A stretch of 64,000 nucleotides of DNA from Leishmania donovani (lineage: Eukaryota; Euglenozoa; Kinetoplastea; Trypanosomatida; Trypanosomatidae). The stretch is taken from positions 960,078 through 1,024,077 of the forward strand of contig NC_018256.1 of NCBI RefSeq assembly GCF_000227135.1, read 5' to 3'. Positions 11,059 through 22,227 of this stretch are shown here, piece by piece. The translations under genes and the position numbers were made by a program. How positions within the stretch are numbered: position 1 is the first letter of the stretch; every line of letters starts with the position of its first letter. The notes beneath the pieces are model-generated. The model was given only the letters and a program-made list of their open reading frames with translations. It was not told the origin of the DNA and made no database searches.

Positions 11059-11278
11059 CTACATCATCTGTGATATCGTCCCATCTCCCTTGATGGTGCA
11101 AGCATCGAGCCATGAAATAAAGCGTACGACGTAGATGACAGCGGCAAGCACAACAAAGAAAATGAGCCCAACTAAACAAAGATGATTCTCACAGTTGTGC
11201 GGGGGATCACCCGTTGATGTTGCGGCGGCCCGTTGCACCACAGCCACCGCCGCGCCAACGATTAGCCCCCTGCCTCAT
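11059..11278 (-). pseudogene. Possible small single-TM protein, one-base frameshift
   Basis: A minus-strand frame from about 11266 to the stop at 11059 encodes a short polar N-terminus, then a clear membrane helix ('LCLVGLIFFVVLAAVIYVV'), then a short tail ending QMM. The frame has no ATG of its own. An ATG at 11278 sits a few codons upstream in another frame, separated by a five-base G run (sense strand, 11270-11266). A one-base length error there would explain the split, so this may be a sequencing error in a real gene of about 70 residues, or a true mutation. It would be the only gene in a 7.7-kb interval. I do not recognise the family. Confidence 0.35.
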
Positions 11279-11689
11279 ACGGAGAAAGCGCGAAGAGGCT
11301 GAGAGCAGACGATGAGTCGAAGAAGAAAAAGCTGAGAAAAGCGCTCAAGCACAAATCCGTTAAAGCGCGCATCACCGCTGCGAGCCTTCCATTTCACATA
11401 AAGCACTGGTGCGCCGCGAAAACGCACGGGGGAAAAATAAGCCAACACCTGCGGCTGGCGGCCTCTGCCGTGGACGCCTCGTTCACATCTGCTACGCCTT
11501 CCCTTTATTTCACGTGTGTCTGTATGTTTGTGTGTGTTTATCATTATTGCGTTGGTTTGCCGTTCCTTCTGGGAGAGGATATCGATGCTCGAAACAAACG
11601 CATACCTACAGAGGCCAACACACAAGCGTAACCAAGTCTATGGTGTGCGAGGCCTGAGCGGGAGAAGCATCAGTAGGGGGTAGCTTTTA

Positions 11690-12165
11690 CAACATGTCCA
11701 CCATGTTTGCCATACGACAAGAATGAAACGCCATCCACCCGCCCCCGGCCTGCCACAGACCCCACCGCGCGGTGCGAAGCAGCCGTGGGCACACGCGCTA
11801 GAGAGTGCGCCGACTCCGTCATCGGAGCACGGCCCCCTGCACCAGGCTCCACCCATCACCGCCGCTTAGCCGGTCGCCTCGCAGCCGCGCCACCCATTGT
11901 GCTGGTCGCCACCCAGTGCATCTCCTCGCGGTCGCGCAGACTGTGCCTCCACCAGCAGGCAGTGCGGGGGCCATGTGGGATACGTTCGAGTCACGCGGAC
12001 ACGTCGCCTATCACGTGGATGGCAGAAGCGTGCGCACCGTCGCTGGCCTCTCCAGCGCAACAATGTCCACAGCCTGGCCGCCGACATGCATAGTGGTGAA
12101 GCGGTCTGATATCCTCCCTCTCCACAGAGAGTGGGAGGGGGGTACCTGGATCCATGACAGCGCAC
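11690..12165 (-). mobile_element. SIDER2-like retroposon, group A, copy 2 (internally deleted)
   Basis: On the minus strand it starts near 12165 with the first signature remnant. It lacks about 60 bases around the second signature-like block, then continues with the group A body to a 3' end near 11690. The body closely matches copies at 5313 and 49095. It is sense-oriented, between the kinase and the possible small gene, so it is likely in the kinase 3' region. Confidence 0.75.
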
Positions 12166-14810
12166 GCGCGGAAGTGTTCCCCTGCCACCAAAGGAAGAAC
12201 ACAAATGGATTAGAGGGCCTACCGAACAAGGAGGTGAACCCTCTTCCCCAGAGAAACAGGCAGAAAAGAGAACAGGTACAACGCAAGGAAGGGGAGGAAG
12301 GACAATACGGAGGCGCTCCGACAGTTGTTAGGAGGCAGGTCAGCCGGTGGAGGGATGAGGCGAGACGGAGACGTGATGAGAAACACAGGGAAGAAGCCAA
12401 CCCCGTCCACTTGGCACATCGGAATGAAAAGCGAAAAGACAGAAAAAGAAAAGGGAATGTGTAAATCGATGACAAAACGCAAGCGTAAAGCAACAAACAA
12501 GAGGAAAGATTGGACATCAATGCGCCTCACAACAGCCGTCGCAGGAAGGCGAGAAAGGAAGGGCGGCAAGGGAAAGAGTGGTAGATCCGGTTGCCCAACG
12601 AAAGGGTTCTGAGAGGCGGAGAGGAGAGAGAGGAGGTGGTGAGAAACAGAGAGGGAATACAGGGATGAGAACACAAAAATAGTCCAGCAGAGAGAGGAGA
12701 TCGAGAAGACGGGCGAAGAGGGTGGGTGGGTGGGGGGAAGAGAACGAAAAAGAGAGGGGCGATGATATGGGAATCGATGGCGTATGTGTGTGTGTGTGTG
12801 TTCCAGTGTCTGTGAGCGCGATCGTATGCTCGATGATCACCGATGAGAGAAGGAGGAAGGAGCTGGCTGAGAGGTGGGGGTGGCGGGCGTGAACGAACGC
12901 CTCAAACTCAGTCGCTGCGCTTCCCCCTTTCCCCGTGAGACGGAAGGATACAATTACTTCCGGTAAAGAGGGAAGACGCAGCCAGGAGGGAAAACGGGAG
13001 AAAGCACGCATACTCACCCATATGTCTGTGAAAGGAGACGAGAGGAACGGGCTGGGAGAGATGAAAACGCTGAGAGAAGGTACAGAGAAAGGAAACGGCA
13101 AAATAAAATACCACCAACAGCAACGACCGCGCGGAAATCCAAACGTGTGGGATGACACAGAAGACCAAAGAGGAGGGGAGGGGAGAGAAGGAAGCGCGCA
13201 CACGGAGACGTAAACGCGACATTCAGAAGAAAACTACGGTGAAAATGATGTTTGGCAATGATGATAAGGGAGGTAGATATAAAAGAGATGTGATGGGTGG
13301 CAGAGGGCAGCGACGCGCTGTCAGCAAGAGAACATACCTCCCCCTCGAAAAAGAAAGGAAAAGGGGCGAGCACAAAAATGTCACCCACGTGTAGAAACAA
13401 AAAGGCGAGAGTTGAGGTGGATAGTGAAGGAAGAGGTTGGCAACGCCTCAAGCAGATCGGCTGTAGTACATTCTCCCCAAACCCCCTACCCAACCGTTCA
13501 GCAGCCTTTTCACCTCCACACGCACGGATATACACACGCGCAAAGGCATGCAGCGGAAGGGGCGCAACCACGTCAAAGAACAATCAAAACAAAACGGGAA
13601 ACAGAGAACGAGGTGAGGGAGGGAAGGAAGGAGGGGTCAAAACGTGAACAGTGACCTCTGCAGAGCAACAAGAATGATAAAAACAAAGCGTGATCAGATA
13701 CACCATGATCGCCCCCATAGCCGCAGGGCACACAGACACAAGCGCCGGCAGACATCTGCGCACACACGCGCTCCCCCTTCCCTCTCTACCTCCCTCCTTC
13801 CGCTGCTAAACACATGAGCAAAGACGGAGAGAAAAGCGCTCCAACACGAACACGCTCACACACAAAAACGGAAAGGGATACGTAAAAGGGAAAGAAGGAA
13901 GAAAAGGCACTCGATGACACGGAATGTGGAACACATTTTACTTCGATGGCTCCATCCCACAGGCACACACACACACCATCACATCCGTGCTCTTTAGCAA
14001 GAAAAAAAAACGCTCACCCTCTCTTCCTGTTGATGCTTTTTTTTTCAAGAAAAAGGGACATAGAAAGACAGAGGGAAGTAGAAGGGAGGAAGACAGTCCA
14101 AGAGGAACAATCGTGGCGCAACAATCAGCAGGAGAGACGCCACTGGGATTAGACCATTAAGCACAACGTCCTTTCTCCTTCACTGCCTCATCGCCCAGTA
14201 GCTCACGCATGCGCCTCTCCAAATGGCACATGGACACGCCCCCCCTCCAATAGACCCCTTCGAGCATCGAGTGCCCGATTTGCTGTTGGCTGCCTTCACC
14301 TTTCATCTCTCCGTCGATACTGGTATCGATGCTCTAGCCCTGCTTAGCATTGCAGCCTCGTTGCTTTCCGCCTTTCGCATCTGTGGGTCGGGCATCCCTT
14401 CCTCCCCCGTCGCCTGCTCGCCATGCTGCGGCGGCGGCCCTTCTCTCGCTGCATCGCTGTGCTCTCCTGTTGTCCTTGCATTCCTCCCTCCGCCTTTTCA
14501 GGTCTTCTGCTTGCACCTCCTCCACTGCCGAAGTCTCTCCATTTTTTTTTCGTGTGTGTGGGCGGTGCGGGGCGGGTGTGTGTGGGGGGGGGGCGTTCCT
14601 TCGCTCCTCCTTCCGTATGGTGCGCCCGCGTGGGTTCATTGCAGCTGGCATCGCGTGAAGGCTGTGCAGGTAGTGGCGGCGGTGCCGAGTCGAAGGACTC
14701 CTGCCGGGCCACATCGCTGGAGCGGTCGAGTACCTGAGGGGGTGGGAAAGGGACGTAAGGAAGAAGAGCGAGGAAGGAGCGGTGAGCCCCTGAAGCGCAG
14801 CCACCCGGGA
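12166..14810. other. Spacer 3' of the CDK-like kinase
   Basis: G/A-rich plus strand up to about 14150, then a switch to C/T-rich plus strand at 14220-14560. It contains a TG repeat near 12786-12800 and several A-runs. No convincing gene was seen; open frames follow the base bias. Confidence 0.6.
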
Positions 14811-16547
14811 CTATCCATCCGCGCCGTAGACCTCAGCATACGCGTTCGTGAAGAAGCGGTGGTTCATCGCCTCCAGAACGGTAAGGCGGCGCTCCGGATC
14901 GAGGATCAGCAGCCGGGCAACCAGGTCAACCCCTGCATCGCCAAGCAGCTCGAGGGCGTGACGGTCGCGCAGAAACGCGCGCAGGTGGCGGCTGATGCGC
15001 TCCAGCTGCATCTGCATGAGCTCCTCCGAGGTCATGTTCTCAGTGTCCGCCTCCTGATACCGGTTCAGAACCTCCGCGTATTGCTCGCAGTAATGGTAGT
15101 CCCGCATTCGTGGAAAGATTGAGGGGGACGGGCGGCAGCCGCGCGTGAAAATGTGCCGCAGCTCGTCTGCCTCGTCCTTGCCCTTGAAGAGGACAGTGCC
15201 CGAGGCCATTTCTACTAGAATGCACCCCAGCGACCAGGCGTCTGCGGAGTAGGTGTAGTTTGTGTTTCCGAGAAGTACATCTGGGCTGCGGTACCAAAGC
15301 GTGACTGCCTCGTGCACGTACTTTTTGTACGGGATCCCCTCCAGCCGCGAGAGGCCAAAGTCGCCAACCTTCAACGTGTACAGCTCCCCGGCCGGCGCAC
15401 CCTCGATATCACACAACTCGCCGCCGTTGGCGCTGTCAACGGCAAAGGATGAAGAGAGTATCGCATCTGTGCGCTTGGCGAGCATCAAATTCTGCGGCTT
15501 CAGGTCGCGATGGGCGATGTTGTGCGAGTGCAGAAAGCCCAGCGCCAAGATCAGCTCGACCGACCAGCGCCGAAACACCCGCGTCGACATTATATCACCG
15601 AACTTTCCCGAAGAGGATCGCACGGAGACTTTCAAATCCCGCATGAAGTGCCACAGGTCACCGCCTTCGCAGTAATCCATCACCACGTAGGCGAGTTGCT
15701 CGCGCGGCCGCAGTATTGCGTCCCGAATCCCAATGAGATGCTGCCGCCCGCGGCTGATGCGCCGTCTCTGCTGAGCCGACAGCGCGTCCAAGGCGCCTAT
15801 GCGCAGCGGCCCGGACGAGGATAAAGCCGCGTCATCCCACTCATCCTCTGCGGCGCCGCCGGAGCAGTAGCGGTTGTGGTCCACAAACGAGGAAGGAAAA
15901 CCCTCCTGCACGTGCGTGTTGGATGGCGCCGCCGTGGCTGGCCGAAACACGGCCCGGCCACGGCGAAACGCGTCCCGCTCCACACGATCCCGGTTGGAAG
16001 TTCCGGCGCTCACCTCGTCCAGCACCATGATTTCTCGTAGCGTGGCGGCCTGCAACCCGTCCTCGACACTGGTGTTGTCCATGCGCTTCAGAACCATGCG
16101 ACTAGGCCGACCGCCGGCGTTTCGCGGTTCGCTGCGCCCTTTCGACCCCAGCCCCACAACCACCCCGCTTGTAGGGGACGGCAAGAAGGATGCCGACTGA
16201 GAGTGTTGCAGGGGAAGCTGCGGTTGAAGTTGATGGGGTGTCGCATCTGCTAGGAACACACGACCGTACTCACCTCGCCCAATCTCTTCCCGAAGGGTGT
16301 ACGCGCACGATGTACTTTCGACTCTGGTGCACCCGCGCTGCTGCGCCGACGGCAAAGGCGGCGATCGGGACCTTGCCCCCGCCGCGCGGCGGGGCGGAGC
16401 ATCAGCTGCACCGTCTACATCATTTTCATGTGGAGAAGGCCGGTGTTGAACGCTCTTGGTGACAGATTGTGCTCTTGCGTGGACCATCACATCTTTGTTG
16501 CTCTCCGGCTGGATGCTATCTTCCTGATTCCGGTTCATCCGTAACAT
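14811..16547 (-). CDS. CMGC/CDK-like protein kinase with large insertions
   Basis: The protein is 578 residues from the ATG at 16547; the open frame upstream begins only at TTG. All catalytic elements are present: Gly loop GRGEYGRV (about 90-97), Lys154 in 'MVLKRMD', the alpha-C Glu172 in 'LREIMVLDE', HRDLKPQN (346-353), DFG (396-398), and the CMGC-type 'LWYRSPDVLLG' at about 417-427. An N-terminal extension of about 80 residues is basic and Ser/Pro-rich. Low-complexity inserts lie between the Gly loop and Lys154 (about 45 residues), after alpha-C (about 95) and between HRD and DFG (about 25). YRSPDVLL and 'ADAWSLGCILVEM' point to the CDK/CDKL branch; the PSTAIRE helix is not conserved, so cyclin dependence is unclear. 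The substrate is unknown. Confidence 0.9.
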   Translation of the reverse strand: MLRMNRNQEDSIQPESNKDVMVHARAQSVTKSVQHRPSPHENDVDGAADAPPRRAAGARSRSPPLPSAQQRGCTRVESTSCAYTLREEIGRGEYGRVFLADATPHQLQPQLPLQHSQSASFLPSPTSGVVVGLGSKGRSEPRNAGGRPSRMVLKRMDNTSVEDGLQAATLREIMVLDEVSAGTSNRDRVERDAFRRGRAVFRPATAAPSNTHVQEGFPSSFVDHNRYCSGGAAEDEWDDAALSSSGPLRIGALDALSAQQRRRISRGRQHLIGIRDAILRPREQLAYVVMDYCEGGDLWHFMRDLKVSVRSSSGKFGDIMSTRVFRRWSVELILALGFLHSHNIAHRDLKPQNLMLAKRTDAILSSSFAVDSANGGELCDIEGAPAGELYTLKVGDFGLSRLEGIPYKKYVHEAVTLWYRSPDVLLGNTNYTYSADAWSLGCILVEMASGTVLFKGKDEADELRHIFTRGCRPSPSIFPRMRDYHYCEQYAEVLNRYQEADTENMTSEELMQMQLERISRHLRAFLRDRHALELLGDAGVDLVARLLILDPERRLTVLEAMNHRFFTNAYAEVYGADG

Positions 16548-16629
16548 AGATCTCCCTCCGGGGCGAGGTTCAATGGCCACAGAGAAATCAAGAGAGTACA
16601 CACGACACGAAACCCGAGGCAAAATTCAG

Positions 16630-16682
16630 CTGTACCCCGACAGCGATCGAAGGAAGGCGGAGAAAGAGATGAGAAGCAGAGG
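16630..16682 (-). promoter_or_regulatory. Predicted trans-splice acceptor for the CDK-like kinase
   Basis: A C/T-rich sense tract (about 16645-16682) is followed by the first AG at 16631-16630, 83 bases before the ATG. This supports the ATG at 16547 as the start. Confidence 0.45.
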
Positions 16683-19600
16683 TATAAAATAAAGGGTGTG
16701 TGGGACCGATACTCGAGAGAAGTGAAAGCGAAGAGGGCAACTGAAGACACTGGGGCAAATACAAAACAAGATCAAGGCGGCGGGACGCGGAACACGAGCG
16801 TGGAGTCACCGCTGACACGAAGAGCCGAAATCCACTGTTATCGTTGTTCGCTTTTCGCTTGCGTGCTTCCTCCTTCTTTTGAAAAGACTTCGGGGCGAGC
16901 GTGTTCTTTTTTTTTCTACCGTTTTCCCGTGTTGGTTCGATGTTGTTCGCTGGTATGATACCCTCGTTGCTGTCGCTGTTGGAGGGGCGTGTCCGTGTAT
17001 ATTGGGAGGGAGGGGAGGGGAGGAGTAAGAGGGCTCAGCTGGAGGAACAACGACAGGCCGAGAAACGAAAACGAAAAGAGGGACGCGACAATATTCTTTG
17101 TTAAAATCACGTAAAGCAGTAAGGAGGAGCGAAGCCACTGAGAAGAAGCGGCACAAGCGGGCGCACGAGCGAGCCCACAGCAACAGTAAACTGGATGACA
17201 ACAGCAGCGACAATATTGGATGACGATGACGGCAATGGAAATGGCCCGTGTGTCCGAGATGGAGACCCTAAATACAAACGAACATGAGCAAGCCGCATAC
17301 ACGTGCACAACAACAAGAGGAGAGGGCCGAACAAAAACAAATTCCAACCACGCAAAGGAAAGAGTGTGAGAGTGCGGGCAACGCCAAGTCGAGGAAAGAG
17401 GAAAGAGGCTCAACACGACAGCAGAAGAACGCGGGGAGATGGAGACGGGAACACAAAGAAAGGGGGAAGTGAGCGGGGTCAATGGAGGGTCGGGGAGAAC
17501 ACAAAGCAGAACACACACAGAGAGGCGAGGAGGAGATCGAGTAGCACCGCGGGGGAATTAAGGGAAGAGGCTCTCTGGGAGGAGTGAATACAGCAGCGTG
17601 GGGGGGGGCAAAGAGAGAGGGGAGGAGGGGGGACGAACGAGGAAGAAAAGAAGCCCAAGAAGACGACGAACAAAAAAAAACGATGGTCGGCGGAAAAGCA
17701 GAGGGTGAGCCACAGCAGTCCGACAATAACGGCAAAACGCACACGACGAAGAAGGGGCACAGACACCGTATCGAGATCAAGAAAAATGGAGAGGACGAGT
17801 GTGGAGAGGGTAGATGCGAGATGGTGCACTCCCACCCACACAGCCGCGGCAGCGACAAGCGACCACAACACCCCACTACACCAACACTAAATATTGAATC
17901 ACGTGATGAGCCAGCACCTACAAATGAAGAGTTGTGCTTTCAGTGAGGGTGACAGAGCGGCACACGCAAAGAAACCTGAGCTCTAGAAAGCGGAACCGTC
18001 TTCGTTTGATGCACTTCTTCGCTCCTCTTCGCCTCTGAGGCCCGCAGATTTAGGGGCGTGCGTGTGGATGCGGATTCACAGGCTCCCTCCTGCCTCTCAA
18101 CCAAAGGAGAAGACAGCAGAAAACGAAGTACAAAGAGGATGGCGTGAAGGGAAGGACCCAGTGGCTCGAGCACGCCCGCGATTGTACACAAAAAGGTGTT
18201 CTAAGTTTTTTTTTTCGCGCGCGCACACACACAGTGAGACGATAAGTGTGTCTGCGCCCGTTTACAATTCGATTATCGCGACTCTCTATTTCGAGCTCAG
18301 CCCTTCTACCTCTCTCACGCTCTGTCCGTAGATTCGCTGACGGAGAGGGAGAGCGAGAGAGAGAGAACGACGAACAACAACAACGACAAATTAAAACAAC
18401 TGCGGAATCAAAACGGAAAAGTGTGTGCCGCTTGTGCTTCCCTCGGCGCACCCTCTTCGTGTGCCTACACACTTGGTAGCCTCGGAACTACACAGAGAGA
18501 GACCGGGGGAGCAGACGATAACAGATAGGATGAGCGGAGCAGGAGGACCGTGAAAGGAGGGGAAGAGAGCGAGAGATAACTGATGACTGACTGCACAGAG
18601 GCATGAACAGCACCGACGCACACGCATGGACGGACGCGCGCGAGGCAAGCACGAGCGAGAGCAAGAGAAACGTAACAAGCGAGTTTTAAGCGGACCCTTT
18701 CGTTGTTCGTCGTTTCCCTTCCCATCCACTAAAAGTGAGCGAACAGGTACGACGAACAGAGAACACGGTGGACGCGTGTATGTGTGTCTGAGTGTGTATG
18801 CGTGACCTACGGACAGCGCGAGATGGGAGAGTAGGGGAGGAGGCGGAATGATTGTGTGTATGTGAGTGTGTGTGTGTGTGTGCCAAGGCGGTGAGGGATG
18901 TGGCTCAGGAAGGAAAAAAGATGCGGATGATGGAGAGTGTGAAAAGCCATGGGGCACAGAATGGGAAAAGGTCGAATATCTGCAGTTGTGTGTTGACTGA
19001 GCATGCAGGCATGTGCACACGCGCGACTGCGTGGGCATACGCGACGAAGGATGCCGTGAATACAGACAGGCCTGAGTGAATACGCTACCGCTCTGCCTCT
19101 GTCTGTGTCTCCATCCTCACGCCAGCTGGCTGCGGTGGCGGCGCGAGAGAGAGGGAGTTCACTCCCGCCGCTTCGTGCGTCTTCGTATGTCCTTCGGCTT
19201 TGATTTAGCCCTCGCCCTCGCGCTTTCGCAGAGCATACCCGCTGCCCTGACGCGGTGTGTGTGTGTGTGGGGGGGGGGCATTCACGCCGGTGCGTCGAGC
19301 TTTGCGTCCCTCTTGAAAGGATACTGGCGTGAACGCAGCCAGAGGACAGCCGAATCGCTGTCGATGGTTTCCGGGGGTCTTTGCTTTGTAGGTGTTTGCT
19401 TGAAGCATGAGCACGTGCGCGCACATATCCTGGCGAGGTCAGAGAGATGGTGGTGGAGGGGGGAGGGCGTGAGGGTCATAGTTCGTTTTCTCCTCTGCAG
19501 CCTCCTCGGTCTATCCACCCACACCTTTGTGTGCCCCACTCACCGACCCACCCACCACTCCTCCTCCGCCAAGCGCACGCATGACTTTTTTTTGAACACA

Positions 19601-20889
19601 ACCACCGTCGATTGGAGAAGCAAAATGACAGAAAAAAAAACGAACGACGACGACAAAAAAAAGAAGACAAGCGAGTTCGAGTCGTCCCCCTCCCCCTCTC
19701 TGAAGGAAGAAAGCACCACGGAGGCACGCAAAACAACAGTAAAGGACCTCTTCCTTGCGCAATAAAGGGGAGCGGGATGCCAAAGTCGCCCATAGCGAAA
19801 AAGCGTGAAGGAGAATCATAAAGCAAGAGGGCAGAAGAAGGATGAAGAGGGCAGGGGGGCCTTCGACTGCACACACCGTCTATCCGTGTGCCGCTCCGAC
19901 GGCCGTGGGTGGGGGGAGGTGGGTATTTCATCCTTCTCTATGAGCATCGAAACTACATCTGCGCAGAAGACACATGGCAACAGGCGTCGTGGAGACGCGA
20001 GGGGGGGGAGTAAAGTGGTGGTGTAGCCCATGCAAGACTGTGAAGACGGCGCTCTCGCCTACTTGTCCGCACGGCGTATCCGCTCGTGTTCGCCACCAAC
20101 TCAGTTTCATACACTACATCTCTCCTTCGAACGCACACACACACACACACAAACACGGAGCACGAGAGCAGCAACTAACACATAAGCAAAAAGCAGTTGC
20201 GCACCAGCAAAGAAGCACTCGTGAAGCGAATCAGCAAAGGAAGGGAGGAGACGGCCAAAACAGCAACAACAGAGCAAAAAGAGCCGCGACGACAAGTACG
20301 AAGGCGCGCGCACAGAGATGCACGAAGCGCGACACTGCAGGTCAGCTACCATGGCGAGAAAAGCACGCCATCCCGCACCGTTGCCACCAGCACCCGCCAC
20401 CACCCCCCTCTGCCCACCAACATACACTACAGCGTTCTCAACCCACCTAACAAAGGAAAAGCGGTGGCAGGGAGCGGGGGCGGCGTAGAGAAGAGGACCG
20501 AAAGATGGGGACAGAATGGGAGACACCGCACAAAATCAAACACAACCAACGTGGAGAAGGCACCATACGGTGCAGCGAGGCAGAGCATGTGTGAGTGTAC
20601 GTGAGTGTTTGTTTTCCCGCGCGCATCATCATTGAGCGACTCTCCGAAACCCGCAACACAGGCGCACGCGCGACGCTCGCGCGCTGGCAGGATATGTTGC
20701 GCCGGTTGCCGTACACTCGGCATGGCTTCAGAAGGGTATAATCAAACAAGGCACGTGCTCGTGCGCGTAAACTTCGTAAAAGGAGCCACATCTTGCACCC
20801 TCCTTTCGCTTTTCTGCCGCCGCAAAAGCAAGTGCGCAGCCACGTTCGCCATCATGCCATAACGCACAAAAGCACAGCGACAGCGGTGC
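16683..20889. other. Long spacer between kinase and Rab GDI genes
   Basis: About 4.2 kb of low-complexity spacer: G/A-rich plus strand in 17300-17900 and 19620-19830, TG repeats at 18855-18880 and 19255-19275, a CA repeat at 20133-20150, and many A-runs. It includes the GDI 3' UTR. I found no credible gene or retroposon. Confidence 0.6.
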
Positions 20890-22227
20890 CTATGCATGCA
20901 CCTCCTCACCTGCGCGCTTGATGGCCTCGAAACTGTACGGCTTGCCGTGGATGCGCTCGAAGAGGTTGAGGATGTCCTCCGCGGCGCTCTCGAAGTGCGT
21001 GGCGGCATCGTAACTCTTGCTGATGAAGCAGCGGCTCGTGCTTCCGTCCTCGAGCGGCTCGTACAAGTCAGAGACAGAAATGAACGTCTCCAGCGTGGGA
21101 CCGATCAGCTTGAGGCCGGCCTCCAGGTCAGCCTTGGGGTTCCCCGGATGCTCGACCACGGTGCCGATCATCACAATGAACTTGCCCTCGGGGCACACCT
21201 TGTCTTCTTCGCACAGCTGCAGGATGTACACGTCGTTCCTGCGGCGCAGCTCCGACTGTGGGATAATGATCTGGCACGCGTTGGCGGCCACCTTTAGGTT
21301 GGGGATAGGGTGGTCCATGATCGCGATGCAGCGCACCACCTGACCACACGATCTGACACGGTCCGGAAAGTACGACGGATCGCCCAGCACCAGCTTCGCG
21401 AACGCCTTTTTGCCACCGCTCTCGATGGACTCGAAGGCACCGTTCGCGTCAAAGTTCACCTTGTCCACAGGCGTCTGAAGCATGTAGGTGCCGCCGTACA
21501 CGGCCGACAGGCGCGAGAAGGCCTGCGGAAGCTCGCCACTACCATAGAGCGGGTACACGTACGGGGAGCGGTTGTACATCAAGAAAGAGTTCTCGTACAA
21601 CTTGCACCGCATCACGGTGTCGATGGCTGGCTTGTGCAAGTAGTCTTCGTTGTTCTGCAGCGCCATGGCGTGCCCCACGAAGCTGATGGTGTCGCTGCCA
21701 AGGTCGAACTCCTTGAAGAGCTGCTGCATCGACATGGTTTGCAGATTGTAGCCCTTGTAGGTGCGACTGTCCTTCACGTTGTAGCCGGACACGTACTGGA
21801 GGAAGTTGCGCAGGCGGCGTTTCTCGAAGAACCCCATCAGCGATGACGACAGCGCCTCCATCTCCGTCGCCGGAACCTTGGCGATCTTGCCGTCCTTCAT
21901 CACAAAGGAGCAGTCGAGCAACATGAACTCCATGTTGTAGCGATCCACGACGGTGGCGCGCAGGATCTTGACCAGCTCACCGGCGCACATGAGCACCTTC
22001 GGGATCAGATCGACGTTGTAGAGATGGCTGCGGCCCATGGAAGCCGGCGGCGTGCCCTTGTTAAACTTCTGGTAGAGCTGTTCCAGGTTCAACGAGGCGC
22101 TTTCACCGCCGTAGTAAGCGTTGCGGTCCACGTGCAGCACCTTGTAGCCGTTCACGGACAGCAGGCCAGACAGCACGCACTCCACCAGGCCCGTCCCGCA
22201 CACGATCGCATCGTACGTCTCCTCCAT
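20890..22227 (-). CDS. GDI: Rab GDP dissociation inhibitor
   Basis: The protein is 445 residues from the ATG at 22227. It extracts prenylated GDP-bound Rab GTPases from membranes and keeps them soluble in the cytosol, so it serves all vesicle traffic. The N-terminus has the GDI/REP dinucleotide-fold-like block: 'YDAIVCGTGLVECVLSGLL' then 'VDRNAYYGGESASLNL'. The Rab-binding platform, the 'MGFFEKRRLRNFLQYV' segment and the 'YPLYGSGELPQAFSRLSAVYGG' region (shown here in two parts: YPLYGSGELPQ, AFSRLSAVYGG) are all intact. The length equals typical GDIs, and the REP-specific long insert is absent, so this is GDI rather than Rab escort protein. It is a single copy here. Identification is firm. Confidence 0.97.
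   Translation of the reverse strand: MEETYDAIVCGTGLVECVLSGLLSVNGYKVLHVDRNAYYGGESASLNLEQLYQKFNKGTPPASMGRSHLYNVDLIPKVLMCAGELVKILRATVVDRYNMEFMLLDCSFVMKDGKIAKVPATEMEALSSSLMGFFEKRRLRNFLQYVSGYNVKDSRTYKGYNLQTMSMQQLFKEFDLGSDTISFVGHAMALQNNEDYLHKPAIDTVMRCKLYENSFLMYNRSPYVYPLYGSGELPQAFSRLSAVYGGTYMLQTPVDKVNFDANGAFESIESGGKKAFAKLVLGDPSYFPDRVRSCGQVVRCIAIMDHPIPNLKVAANACQIIIPQSELRRRNDVYILQLCEEDKVCPEGKFIVMIGTVVEHPGNPKADLEAGLKLIGPTLETFISVSDLYEPLEDGSTSRCFISKSYDAATHFESAAEDILNLFERIHGKPYSFEAIKRAGEEVHA

Noticed and set aside
14223..15122. 300-codon open frame on the plus strand from an ATG at 14223
   Set aside because: Its first half follows a C/T-rich block and its second half is the antisense of the kinase gene. 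No domain is recognisable, and all neighbours are on the other strand.
19076..19765. 229-codon plus frame
   Set aside because: Starts at a non-ATG codon; Cys/Leu/His repeats at the start and Lys/Asp/Thr runs at the end are products of low-complexity DNA.
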